Program-made: the position numbers and the translations under genes | Assembly (NCBI GenBank): GCA_009772985.1 | Contig: WOUS01000002.1 | Coordinates: 248,001-312,000 of the forward strand | DNA length: 64,000 bases | Source of the DNA: Anaerolineaceae bacterium | Lineage (GTDB): Bacteria > Chloroflexota > Anaerolineae > Anaerolineales > Villigracilaceae | Direction of reading: 5' to 3' | The notes under the pieces: generated by a model | Told to the model about the DNA's origin: nothing | Databases searched by the model: none | What the model saw: the letters and a program-made list of their open reading frames with translations, nothing else | Shown: positions 6,930 through 14,495 of the stretch, one piece after another | How positions within the stretch are numbered: the stretch's first letter is position 1 | Layout: the number at the start of each line of letters is the position of its first letter

Positions 6930-7937
6930 TCACTTCTCGAAGATCTCGTGATAGCCCTTGTCCAGCTCGTCGTCCGACAGGTGGGCGTAGCGCTGCGTGA
7001 CCTGGATGCTGGCGTGGCGCGCCAGTTCCTGCGCCAGTTTGAGATTGCCCGAGGCGCGCAGGACAGTGGTCACGAAGTAGTGGCGGAACGAGTGGGGCGT
7101 AATGCGACCGGTTGCCTGCTCGCCCAACGCCTGGCGGACGCGCGCGCTGACGATATTCCGCCCGGTGGTGGTCGTGATTGGCTTGATCTTCTTGCCCGCG
7201 CCCTTATCGTGGCGGGCGAAGAGGGGCAGGGAGGGGAGGGGGCGTCCGCTGGCACCGTCGAGGGCAGCGCGGGCGGATAAGTAATCTTTCAGCGCGCGCA
7301 AACTTCGGGTCGAGAAACGGACAACGGCCTGCTTGTCGCCCTTGCCGATGATGACGGCGCGGCCCTCGTTCCAGTCAATGTCGCCGCGTCGCAGATTGCA
7401 GGCCTCGTGGACGCGCAGGCCGGTATCCGCCAGGGTGAGCAGGAAGGCGCGGTCACGCAAATCGCGTAACCGAAGGGTTTCGCCCTGAGCGGAGCGAAGC
7501 GGAGACGAAGGGGAGTTGTCAGACAACTGGACGGCGAATTCGAGCACGCGCTCGATGTCGTCGCGGGGGAACTGGGGCAGGCGCTGGCCGGGCTTGCGGG
7601 CGCGGTTCTTGACGAACAGGTCGAGGCGGGGCAGGTTGATGTCGGCGATTTTCTCCGCGGCGAGGTAGACGTAGAATCCCTTGACAGCCTGCGTGTAGAG
7701 CCGCTCGGTGGAGGAGGAGAAAACTTTCAGGTAGGAGAGCATCCAGGCCAGGCCATCCTCTGTGAGTCCGGCAGCGGGCAACTCCGGCTCGATCCAATGC
7801 TCTTTCAATACGCGCATGAAAACGCCGAGCGCGTTGGAGTAAGCGCGGGCGGTATTTTCACTGCGGGCTTCCCGGACGGTCTTCAGGTAGCCCTGGACGG
7901 CTTCGGCGACGGTTGGAGCGGTTTGGGTAGGTTCCAT
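6930..7937 (-). CDS. Tyrosine recombinase, XerC/XerD-like
   Basis: 335 residues. An N-terminal SAM-like core-binding domain (about 10-110) precedes the catalytic domain with the full set of active-site residues: Arg in TGLRVHEACNLRR, Lys in IIGKGDKQ, HxxR in ITPHSFRHYF, His in LARHASIQ and the nucleophile Tyr in VTQRYAHLSD. It should carry out site-specific recombination, either chromosome dimer resolution or mobility of an unseen element; no attachment sites or cargo were recognised. A dispersed repeat encodes an inserted loop (SPSSPLRSAQGETLR) between the two domains. Its upstream region is filled with tandem repeats. Confidence 0.92.
   Translation of the reverse strand: MEPTQTAPTVAEAVQGYLKTVREARSENTARAYSNALGVFMRVLKEHWIEPELPAAGLTEDGLAWMLSYLKVFSSSTERLYTQAVKGFYVYLAAEKIADINLPRLDLFVKNRARKPGQRLPQFPRDDIERVLEFAVQLSDNSPSSPLRSAQGETLRLRDLRDRAFLLTLADTGLRVHEACNLRRGDIDWNEGRAVIIGKGDKQAVVRFSTRSLRALKDYLSARAALDGASGRPLPSLPLFARHDKGAGKKIKPITTTTGRNIVSARVRQALGEQATGRITPHSFRHYFVTTVLRASGNLKLAQELARHASIQVTQRYAHLSDDELDKGYHEIFEK
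7471..7512. repeat. Dispersed repeat in frame inside the recombinase gene
   Basis: CGAAGGGTTTCGCCCTGAGC and the following GGAGCGAAGCGGAGACGAAG sequence form a 42-bp block with short inverted parts, of a type commonly intergenic in such genomes. Its length is a multiple of three and it adds about 14 residues to a linker. Confidence 0.5.
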
Positions 7938-8027
7938 GCGGGTATCCGTATGCTTATGATAATAATACTTATCGAAACCAACGTTATTTTACAGCCGAAG
8001 ACTGCCGCTGTCAAGCCCCCCTCCCGC

Positions 8028-8152
8028 CAGTATTCAGTTTACAGTGTACTGTTTACAGTGTACAGTTTTTTGTGCCGCGCTGTTTGGCGCGGGGAGCTGA
8101 ACACTGTTTACTGTTTACTGTTTACTGTTTACTGTACACTGCTTACTGACCT
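8028..8152. repeat. TTTACTG/ACAGTGTAC tandem-repeat region
   Basis: The 226-nt gap upstream of the recombinase contains a run of about four TTTACTG heptamers (8107-8135) and several inverted relatives (TTTACAG, GTGTACTG, GTGTACAG). A degenerate cousin (CAGTGTTCAGTATTCAGTAA) lies after clpP at 17317. No gene is seen in the gap. Confidence 0.7.
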
Positions 8153-8163
8153 CCCCACCCCAC

Positions 8164-10782
8164 TCACTTCTCTCCCCATTCCTTGAGTTTGTTACGCGCC
8201 CATTCCGCATTCGGCGATTCGATGGCTTCGAAGATTGCTAGCGCCTGCTTCACGAGTTTGATTCCTTGCTTCTTCTCACCCAAGCCGTAGAGCGCGTTCC
8301 CCAGGTTGCCGAGAATTGATCCTTCGGCGCGCTTGTCTCCAATTTCCTGCATAACCACGAGCGCTTTCTCGTGATACTCGATGGCTTTGCGGGCGTCGCC
8401 CAGGGCGGCGTAGGCGCTCCCCAGGTTGCCGAGGGCTGCACCTTCGCCGCGCCGGTCGCCAATCTCGCGGGCAATCATAAGATGCTGTTCGTAGAACTCG
8501 ATGGCCTTGCGGGCGTCGCCCAGGGCGGCGTAGGCCAGACCCAGGTTGCCGAGGGCTGCACCTTCGCCGCGCCGGTCGCCAATTTCGCGGGCAATTACCA
8601 AATCCTGTTCGTAGAACTCGATGGCCTTGCGGGCGTCGCCCAGGGCAGCGTAGGCGCCTCCCAGATTGCCGAGATCCGCTCCTTCGCCGCGCCGGTCGCC
8701 AAATTCGCGGTCAATTACCAACGCCTGCTCGTAGAACTCGATGGCCTTGCGGGCGTCGCCCAGAGCGGCGTAGGCGTTCCCCAGGTTGCAGAGGCCCGCT
8801 CCTTCGCCGCGCCGGTCGCCAATTTCGCGATGTAGTGCCAGGCAGTTTTCGTAGAACTCGATGGCCTTGCAGGCATCGCCCAGACTGAAGTAGGCGTTCC
8901 CCAGGTTGCCGAGATGTGCTCCTTCGGCTTCGCGATTTTCTACTTTTTTTGCAGACTTTAACGCGTCTTCGAGCCAGTGAATCTGATCTTGCGGATGGAA
9001 ACGGAGGTCGAGCAAAGATCCTTGGCAACCATACCAGTTGCAAATTTTGGCAGCATCCTTGTTGTTGTCAATATTTATTCGAGACCATGTTTGTCCGGCT
9101 TCGATATTTTGCCATTCCCTGTCAAAGAGACTCAAACCCAGGAAAATATTCTCTCCTCCCTTCAAATACAACTGATTAGCATCGCCCATTATTTTTGAAT
9201 AATGCCCGGCGTGTCGCAGGGCGGCGGTTTGGCTTTCTTCCTCGTTCAGTCGGGCGAGGGCGAAGTCGCGCAGCAGGTCGTGGAGGGAGTAGCGGAACCC
9301 ACCCCTCTCACCCTGCTCTTCGCGAAGCACCCCCGTGGGGCTCCCCCCCAGAGCAGGGGGAGAGGGTTCTACGTAATCAAGCAGACTGTAACGGCACAGG
9401 CGGGAGAGGATGTCGTGGGTGGCGGAATCGTCGAGGTCCCAGACGGCGGCGGCCGCCGGGCGGTCGAAGGATGCCGGGAAGACGGAAAGTGTCTGCCAGC
9501 GCAGGCGTTCGTCTTCGGTAAGCGTTTCGTAACTTTCGGCAAAGACAGCCTCGAGGTCACGTTCGGCGTCTTCGGCGGAGGCCAGGGTGGCGAGGCGGCG
9601 TTTTTGCAAGCGGTCGAGGTATTCGGGCAGGCTCCAGTCAGCGTTGACGGCGAGGAAACTCCCGGCGATGCGCAGGGCTAGCGGCAGGCATCCGCACAAT
9701 TTCGCCAGGCCGCTGGCGTGCTTGCCGATGCGCGGGCAGAGTTCGAGCAGGAAGGCTTCGGCCTCGGCGTCCTTCATCACGCCCAGCCGCACGGATTTCA
9801 GTCCCGGCAGGGGGAACTGCCAGCGCGAGGTGATCAGCGCGGCGCAGGAGGGCGGCGGCAGGAGCGGCTTGACCTGCTCGGCGCTGCGGGCGTTGTCCCA
9901 GAAAAGCAGGACCTTTTTATCGGCGAGGAAATTGCAATACAGGGCCGACAGTTCAACGTCGCTCAGGGCGCACAAATCGGCGGCCGGCTCGAAGGAATGC
10001 AGCACGTACCGCATGGCGTCGGCGGGAGAGAGCGGCGCGTTCGACGTGCCTTTCAGGTCAAGGAAGATCTGCGCGTCGGGATAATCCTTTGCCAGTTCGT
10101 GAGCGACTACCAGCCCAAGCACGGTTTTGCCAATGCCGCCCATGCCGGTCAGCCCGGAGATGGCCGCGCGTTTCCCGTCACCGAACGCGAGGCGCAGTTC
10201 GTCCAGTTCTTTCGGGCGCGCGACGAAGTCCGCGGGCGGGGCCGGGACCTGGTACAGGTTGCGCAGGTCGGGGGCCGCGGCGGCGGGCGGCTTCTGCCCT
10301 GCCAGCAACTTCTCCACCCGGCGCAGGATTTCCACCATGCGCAGGTCGGAGAGTCCGCGCACGTTCTCGCGGAAGTCCGCGTCGGCCAGCGCCAGTTCCT
10401 CGGTCAGGACGGCGAGGTACTCCCCCACCCCGCGCTGGATCGTCTCCTCGGAAAACTCCTTGTGCTCGCGCAGGATCTTCGCCAGCACATTCGCGAAGGC
10501 TGTGTTTGTCGGATGCTGATAGAAGGAGTGAACTGCCTTTTTCAGAGCATCTTGGAGCGCCTTCTTCTCCGGCAGGTCGCCGAAGGCGGCGCGCCACAGG
10601 CGCTTGTCGTCCCATTGCTGCCAGAGCCGGTCGGCGGCGGCCTGCATCGCCCCCGCGATGGCGGTCTGCCGGTCCGTGCCGGCGCGCAATTCCGCGACGA
10701 ATTTCTCGCCCAGTTTGCTCTCGACGAAATGTTCGAGGACGGCGATCCCCAGTTTCCCAAGTTTGCGGCCAGTCTCTGCCAT
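8164..10782 (-). CDS. STAND NTPase, NB-ARC plus TPR array
   Basis: 872 residues. An alpha-helical N-terminal region (about 1-185) has no recognised effector motif. The NB-ARC core has P-loop GMGGIGKT (near 213-220), Walker B-like VLLFWDNA, sensor LITSR and a GLPL-like GCLPLALRIAG. A winged-helix region follows, then at least six TPR units of 40 residues. STAND proteins oligomerise on ligand binding to the repeats; roles include phage defence and transcription control. The start at 10782 has GGGAGA at good spacing; the frame is open to 11034 but that part is intergenic repeat. An in-frame hairpin insertion adds about 22 residues before the TPRs (9302-9366). Function in this organism is unknown. 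Confidence 0.88.
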   Translation of the reverse strand: MAETGRKLGKLGIAVLEHFVESKLGEKFVAELRAGTDRQTAIAGAMQAAADRLWQQWDDKRLWRAAFGDLPEKKALQDALKKAVHSFYQHPTNTAFANVLAKILREHKEFSEETIQRGVGEYLAVLTEELALADADFRENVRGLSDLRMVEILRRVEKLLAGQKPPAAAAPDLRNLYQVPAPPADFVARPKELDELRLAFGDGKRAAISGLTGMGGIGKTVLGLVVAHELAKDYPDAQIFLDLKGTSNAPLSPADAMRYVLHSFEPAADLCALSDVELSALYCNFLADKKVLLFWDNARSAEQVKPLLPPPSCAALITSRWQFPLPGLKSVRLGVMKDAEAEAFLLELCPRIGKHASGLAKLCGCLPLALRIAGSFLAVNADWSLPEYLDRLQKRRLATLASAEDAERDLEAVFAESYETLTEDERLRWQTLSVFPASFDRPAAAAVWDLDDSATHDILSRLCRYSLLDYVEPSPPALGGSPTGVLREEQGERGGFRYSLHDLLRDFALARLNEEESQTAALRHAGHYSKIMGDANQLYLKGGENIFLGLSLFDREWQNIEAGQTWSRINIDNNKDAAKICNWYGCQGSLLDLRFHPQDQIHWLEDALKSAKKVENREAEGAHLGNLGNAYFSLGDACKAIEFYENCLALHREIGDRRGEGAGLCNLGNAYAALGDARKAIEFYEQALVIDREFGDRRGEGADLGNLGGAYAALGDARKAIEFYEQDLVIAREIGDRRGEGAALGNLGLAYAALGDARKAIEFYEQHLMIAREIGDRRGEGAALGNLGSAYAALGDARKAIEYHEKALVVMQEIGDKRAEGSILGNLGNALYGLGEKKQGIKLVKQALAIFEAIESPNAEWARNKLKEWGEK
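8340..8900 (-). repeat. Near-identical 120-bp TPR repeat units
   Basis: Five to six consecutive 120-bp units encode a 40-residue TPR (GDARKAIEFYEQ, then GDRRGEGAALGNLGLAYAAL). DNA identity between adjacent units is very high, pointing to recent tandem amplification or gene conversion. Confidence 0.9.
9302..9366. repeat. CCCTCTC-type hairpin in frame inside STAND gene
   Basis: CCCCTCTCACCCTGCTC pairs with GAGCAGGGGGAGAGGG around a CCCCCGTGGGG centre. On the minus strand it encodes a proline/glycine-rich stretch (PSPPALGGSPTGVLREEQGE) between the winged helix and the TPRs. Confidence 0.7.
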
Positions 10783-10860
10783 GCGTGTCTCCCGTAGGAC
10801 GGATTGTCTCCGCCCCCATTGTAGGGGAAATTGTCCTTCAAGGCAAGTCGCAGATGCGTA

Positions 10861-10882
10861 GGACAAGTCTATAGACTTGTCC
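10861..10882. repeat. Perfect palindrome GGACAAGTC-TATA-GACTTGTCC
   Basis: A 9-bp perfect inverted repeat with a TATA centre in the 280-nt gap between the divergent STAND and radical SAM genes. The gap otherwise holds the adjacent long inverted-repeat element and the promoter at 11028. Confidence 0.65.
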
Positions 10883-10925
10883 CGCCATGGCCCGTCGCAA
10901 ATGACGGCGTGGGTCAACGCGTGAT

Positions 10926-11019
10926 GTGTCATTGCGAGCCGTGTACGTTGCGGCGAAGCAATCTCCTCGCCAATGCGGGGATTGCTTCGGCGGCATAGAG
11001 TGCCGCCTCGCAATGACAC
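10926..11019. repeat. MITE-like element with 13-bp terminal inverted repeats
   Basis: 94 bp bounded by GTGTCATTGCGAG and CTCGCAATGACAC, with inner arms GGCGAAGCAATC and GATTGCTTCGGCGGC, so the whole unit folds back on itself. No open frame. Relatives are at 29676 and 63390. Confidence 0.8.
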
Positions 11020-11027
11020 CAAATTCC

Positions 11028-11055
11028 TTGACAATTAGAACATTTGTCCTATAAT
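11028..11055 (+). promoter_or_regulatory. Consensus promoter, leaderless
   Basis: TTGACA (11028-11033), 16-nt spacer, TATAAT (11050-11055). The ATG of the radical SAM gene follows 7 nt later, so the transcript should be leaderless. Confidence 0.75.
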
Positions 11056-11062
11056 CGGGGGC

Positions 11063-12182
11063 ATGGACGATCCCATTGTCCGCCTGAAAGCCCTGACCGA
11101 ACAGATGTCGCTCGAACCGGCAGAGGAACATTCTGTAGGGGCGACTCATGAGTCGCCCATGCAAGCCCCCTATCTCGACAAGACCGAATCCTGCCCGGAT
11201 GCGGTCTTCGTCCACCCGGCCATCCTCCCCAACGGCCAGAAGATCAAACTGCTCAAGACGCTGCTCACCTCGGCCTGCGAGCGGGACTGCTACTACTGTC
11301 CCTTCCGCGCCGGGCGGGACATGCGCCGCGCCTCCTTCCAGCCGGAGGAGTTCGCCCGCCTGTTCATGATGCTGGCGACGAAAGGCATCGCCGAGGGCGT
11401 GTTCCTGAGTTCCGGCCTGACCGGCGGCGGCATCCGCACCGAAGACAAACTCATTGATACCGCCGATATCCTGCGCCACAAACTTGGCTTCCGCGGCTAC
11501 ATCCATCTCAAGGTCATGCCCGGCTCCGAGAAGGCCCAGGTGGAGCGCGCCATGCTGTTGGCGGACCGCGTCTCGGTCAATCTCGAAGCGCCCAACGATG
11601 CCCGCCTGGCGCGCCTGGCCCCGCACAAACAGTTCGTGGAGGAACTGCTCGCGCTGGCCCTCGTCCGTGACCCAGTTCGTGGCCGGCGGCGCGGGCGAGT
11701 CGGACCTCGAACTGCTGACGGCCACCGACTACCTTTATCGCCGCCTCGGCCTGAAACGCGCCTACTTCTCGCGCTTCAATCCCATTCCCGACACCCCGCT
11801 GGAGAACCAGCCGCCCACCCCGCCAGTCCGCGAACACCGGCTGTACCAGGCCTCGTTCCTGCTGCGCGACTACGGCTTCGAGGTGGAGGAACTGCCCTTC
11901 GAAGCGGATGGCAGGCTCCCGGTCCAGACCGACCCGAAACTGGCCTGGGCGCAGAAAAACCTGACCGGGCAGCCGGTGGAGGTCAACCGCGCCGAGCGTC
12001 AGCAGTTGCTGCGCATCCCCGGCATCGGCCCGAAGGGGGCAGACATCATCCTGCGGGCGCGGCGGCAGTCGCGCATCCGGGAGGTGTCGGCGCTGAAAAA
12101 GATGGGCATCCTGGCCGAGCGCGCCGCCCCGTTCCTGCTGCTGGACGGGAAACGCGCCGCCTTCCAGCCGGCCCTGTTCTGA
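11063..12182 (+). pseudogene. Radical SAM protein with HhH domain, frameshifted
   Basis: The first frame (11063 to about 11665) encodes a radical SAM core with CERDCYYC cluster motif and SSGLTGGGIRTED, resembling the putative DNA modification/repair radical SAM family that neighbours uracil-DNA glycosylase genes. The rest (VTQFVAGGAGESDLELL onward to the stop at 12180) is in another frame and ends in a helix-hairpin-helix motif (LLRIPGIGPKGADIIL). Around the switch point some residues expected between FVEELLA and RWPSSVTQF also seem to be missing, suggesting a deletion rather than one miscalled base. As read, the protein would lose its second half. The inserted repeat at 11134-11158 adds residues near the N-terminus. 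Real decay and assembly error are both possible. Confidence 0.72.
11134..11158. repeat. TGTAGGGGC palindrome in frame inside radical SAM gene
   Basis: TGTAGGGGCGACTCATGAG continuing TCGCCC; the inner part GGGCGACTCATGAGTCGCCC is a perfect palindrome. It is translated as SVGATHESP without breaking the frame. Same family as the intergenic copy at 4749. Confidence 0.65.
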
Positions 12183-12212
12183 CATCCCCGCCGTTCTCCC
12201 GCATCTTTCCCA

Positions 12213-12241
12213 TTGACCAACCCGCGCAACCTTGCTACACT
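12213..12241 (+). promoter_or_regulatory. Promoter of lipoprotein copy 1
   Basis: TTGACC (12213-12218), 17-nt spacer, TACACT (12236-12241). The same promoter is present before copy 2, showing that the upstream region was duplicated with the gene. Confidence 0.65.
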
Positions 12242-12248
12242 CTCTCTA

Positions 12249-12309
12249 CCGGACAAAGTTTTATCCGCGTTTTCCGCGTCCATCCGCGTCCCATTTCTCT
12301 TTTGTCCGG
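12249..12309. repeat. Inverted-repeat insertion in the 5' UTR of lipoprotein copy 1
   Basis: 61 bp bounded by CCGGACAAA and TTTGTCCGG with three ATCCGCGT/TTCCGCGT-type units inside. Copy 2 lacks this block between the same promoter and start, so it was inserted in copy 1 or lost from copy 2. Confidence 0.65.
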
Positions 12310-12351
12310 CAGCAAATACACTTCATGGTCAATGTTTGAAAGGAGAATGTT

Positions 12352-13178
12352 ATGAAGAAATCCCTTGTTTTTTTTCTTGGCCTCCTGCTGGCGCTGTCGG
12401 CCTGCAACATACCGTTGGGCGCGGCAACCGACCCGCCGGGCATTGCCTACACCCGCGCCGCCCAGACCGTGGAGTATGAACTGACCCGGCTGGCGCCCAT
12501 GCCGCTGCCCTCGGCCACGGCAACTCTCATTGGCAATGTCGCTGTGCCGACGGACACCTCCACCCCCACCAGCACAGCCACTTCCACGGCGACATCCATC
12601 CCGGCGCCGTGCAACCAGGCATCGTATAATCCGGCCACCATTGACGTGACCATCCCGGACTGGACCGTCATCTCGGCTGGCGCGGCTTTCACCAAGACCT
12701 GGCGGCTGACCAACAACGGCACCTGCACCTCCCGCCGGGCGGGAGCATTGACATCTCCGTCACCCTGACCGCCCCGGTTGCCTCCGGCACCTACAAAGGC
12801 TACTGGCGGCTGCGCGAACCGGGCGGGCAGTACTTTGGCATCGGCGACACCAACGGGGATTTCTACGTCGCCATCACCGTGGCTACTGCTTCCTTTGCAG
12901 TTACAAGCGTATCGCTCAGTGTCTCGGGCGGTTGCGGCGCCTTCCACATCACTGCAAATATTACAACGAATGGCGCCGGGACAGTCACGTATAAATGGGT
13001 GCGGAGCGACGGCGCGACTGACGGAGCCGTACATCCGCCACTGGTCTTCGCCTCGGCCGGGACACAGTCCGTAAGCACCGACTGGTTTGCGTCGGCGCTT
13101 GGCGCAAAATGGATGGATATTTACATCGACGCGCCAAACCATCAGCAATTTGGACGGGCAAATTTCAGTTGTCCGTAG
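12352..13178 (+). pseudogene. Lipoprotein with NBR1-like Ig domain, copy 1, frameshifted
   Basis: Starts MKKSLVFFLGLLLALSAC (signal peptide and lipobox LSAC), then a Thr/Ser/Pro-rich linker and the start of an Ig-like domain related to the NBR1 central domain (VISAGAAFTKTWRLTNNGTC). Compared with copy 2, 19 nt are missing after ACCTGCACC near 12730, so the frame ends at 12768 in a foreign tail. The continuation (GTYKGYWRLREPGGQYFGIG and a C-terminal domain ending at 13178) is still clean in the second frame, so the damage is recent or an assembly error. GAAAGGAG precedes the ATG. The C-terminal domain differs from that of copy 2. Confidence 0.8.
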
Positions 13179-13196
13179 TGTCCCGATAAAGATCCA

Positions 13197-13233
13197 GCCT
13201 CCCGGAGATTTCGTCTCTCCGGGAGGCTTTTTT
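13197..13233 (+). terminator. Intrinsic terminator after lipoprotein copy 1
   Basis: GCCTCCCGGAGA / TCTCCGGGAGGC stem with a short loop, followed by TTTTTT. It separates the two tandem copies. Confidence 0.9.
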
Positions 13234-13268
13234 GAGGAACTTCCTGCCTGCATCCTGCGTCATTCCCA

Positions 13269-13297
13269 TTGACCATCATGCGCAGCCTTGCTACACT
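13269..13297 (+). promoter_or_regulatory. Promoter of lipoprotein copy 2
   Basis: TTGACC (13269-13274), 17-nt spacer, TACACT (13292-13297), the same layout as before copy 1. Confidence 0.65.
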
Positions 13298-13328
13298 ATT
13301 CATGGTCAATGTTTGAAAGGAGAATGTT

Positions 13329-14384
13329 ATGAAGAAATCCATTGTTGTTTTTCTCGGTCTCCTGCTGGCGCTGTCGGCCTGCAACATGCCGGGGGGCGTG
13401 GCGACCGAACCGCCGGGCATTGCCTATACCCGCGCCGCCCAGACCGTGGAGTATGAACTGACCCGGCTGGCGCCCACGCCCCTGCCTCCGGCCACGAATA
13501 CTCCCATCGTCCCGCCGACGAACACCTCCATTCCCACCAGCACGACCGCCCCCTCGGCGACGCCCATTCCCATCCCGTGCAACCGCGCCACGTACAACCC
13601 GGCCACCATTGACGTGACCATCCCGGACTGGACCGTCATCTCGGCTGGCGCGGCTTTCACCAAGACCTGGCGGCTGACCAACAACGGCACCTGCACCGCG
13701 CTGACGAGCGGGACCGTCCCGCCGGGCGGGACGGTTGACATTTCCGTCACCCTGACCGCTCCGCTCACCTCCGGAACCTTCAAAGGCTACTGGCGGCTGC
13801 GCGAACCGGGCGGGCAGTATTTCGGCATTGGCAACACCAACGGGGATTTCTACGTCGCCATTACCGTGGCCGGCGACACGCTGCTCACACTCAACCAGGT
13901 GGCCGGCGAGAGCGGGTCGGTGCTTTCAGACGGAACCGTCAAGCCGAACGTGCTGCACGTGGGCGACACGGCCGCCAACCTCGGCTCGCAGGTCTTCCTG
14001 AGTTTCGACATTTCCAGCATCCCGGTTGGCTCGACCATCAAGAGCGTCAGTTTCGACTACACGGTTGGCGGCACCACGGTCGGCGCGCCGCTCACCACGC
14101 TGGGATGCCTGTACTTCTACGCCCATAACTACGGAACGCTCGACGCCGCCGACTTCACCCTGGCACCGCCTCCGGGCGGGCTGACCAAACTTTGCTCCCT
14201 TGCCAGCCTGACCGTCCCCATCACCGGCGACGACGACTGGACGACCGCCGTCCAGGCACGGGTCGGCACCACCCGCTTCCAGATCCGCATGCAGTTCCCA
14301 ACCGTGGTCTCGGACATGAACGCCACCGATGACCTGGTAAAACTGGGGACGATCACCCTGAAGATCACGTACAAGAAACCGTAA
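13329..14384 (+). CDS. Lipoprotein with NBR1-like Ig domain, copy 2
   Basis: 351 residues. The signal peptide and lipobox (LLALSAC, lipidated Cys18) predict an outer-face lipoprotein. A Thr/Pro/Ser-rich linker (about 45-75) leads to an NBR1-like Ig domain (about 85-175), followed by a beta-rich domain (about 180-350: LSFDISSIPVGSTIKSVSF, later DWTTAVQARVGTTRFQIRM) reminiscent of DNRLRE-type cell-surface modules. The Ig domain appears shorter than usual: after NNGTCT it jumps to ALTSGTVPPGGTVDISVTL, where related proteins carry another strand pair. Probably a cell-surface binding or structural protein. It is a tandem paralogue of the broken copy upstream, with the same GAAAGGAG and promoter. 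Confidence 0.85.
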   Translation: MKKSIVVFLGLLLALSACNMPGGVATEPPGIAYTRAAQTVEYELTRLAPTPLPPATNTPIVPPTNTSIPTSTTAPSATPIPIPCNRATYNPATIDVTIPDWTVISAGAAFTKTWRLTNNGTCTALTSGTVPPGGTVDISVTLTAPLTSGTFKGYWRLREPGGQYFGIGNTNGDFYVAITVAGDTLLTLNQVAGESGSVLSDGTVKPNVLHVGDTAANLGSQVFLSFDISSIPVGSTIKSVSFDYTVGGTTVGAPLTTLGCLYFYAHNYGTLDAADFTLAPPPGGLTKLCSLASLTVPITGDDDWTTAVQARVGTTRFQIRMQFPTVVSDMNATDDLVKLGTITLKITYKKP

Positions 14385-14490
14385 GGCGAAATTAATTTCG
14401 CCCTGCAATTTGACGAAAATCTCCGGCAGGCAACTGCCGGAGATTGCTCCCTGTTCGAGAAATTTTGCGAAGGCTTTGGAACCTTCGCAA
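14385..14490. repeat. Cluster of three palindromes between convergent genes
   Basis: GGCGAAATTAATTTCGCC (14385-14402); AATCTCCGGCAG / CTGCCGGAGATT (14418-14445); TTGCGAAGG / CCTTCGCAA (14465-14490). At least the middle one could terminate transcription, but three in a row without long T-runs suggests accumulated palindromic elements. Confidence 0.75.
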
Positions 14491-14495
14491 GGTTG

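Noticed and set aside
6930..7937. Recombinase as integrase of a genomic island
   Set aside because: No attachment-site direct repeats, tRNA target, phage or conjugation genes were found around it; a Xer-like role is equally likely.
8340..8900. Regularly spaced repeats resembling a CRISPR array
   Set aside because: The 120-bp units are contiguous coding repeats for TPR motifs with no unique spacers, and there are no cas genes.
10783..11034. 84-residue N-terminal extension of the first STAND protein
   Set aside because: It is translation of the MITE-like element and another palindrome; the ATG at 10782 has a proper ribosome site.
11686..12355. Continuation of the first radical SAM frame to 12355 as a real C-terminus
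   Set aside because: After about 11665 the translation is Pro/Arg-rich out-of-frame sequence, while another frame encodes the expected conserved residues and a helix-hairpin-helix.
14385..14490. Riboswitch or small RNA in the three-hairpin region
   Set aside because: The hairpins are simple palindromes between convergent genes with no conserved aptamer-like core or own promoter.
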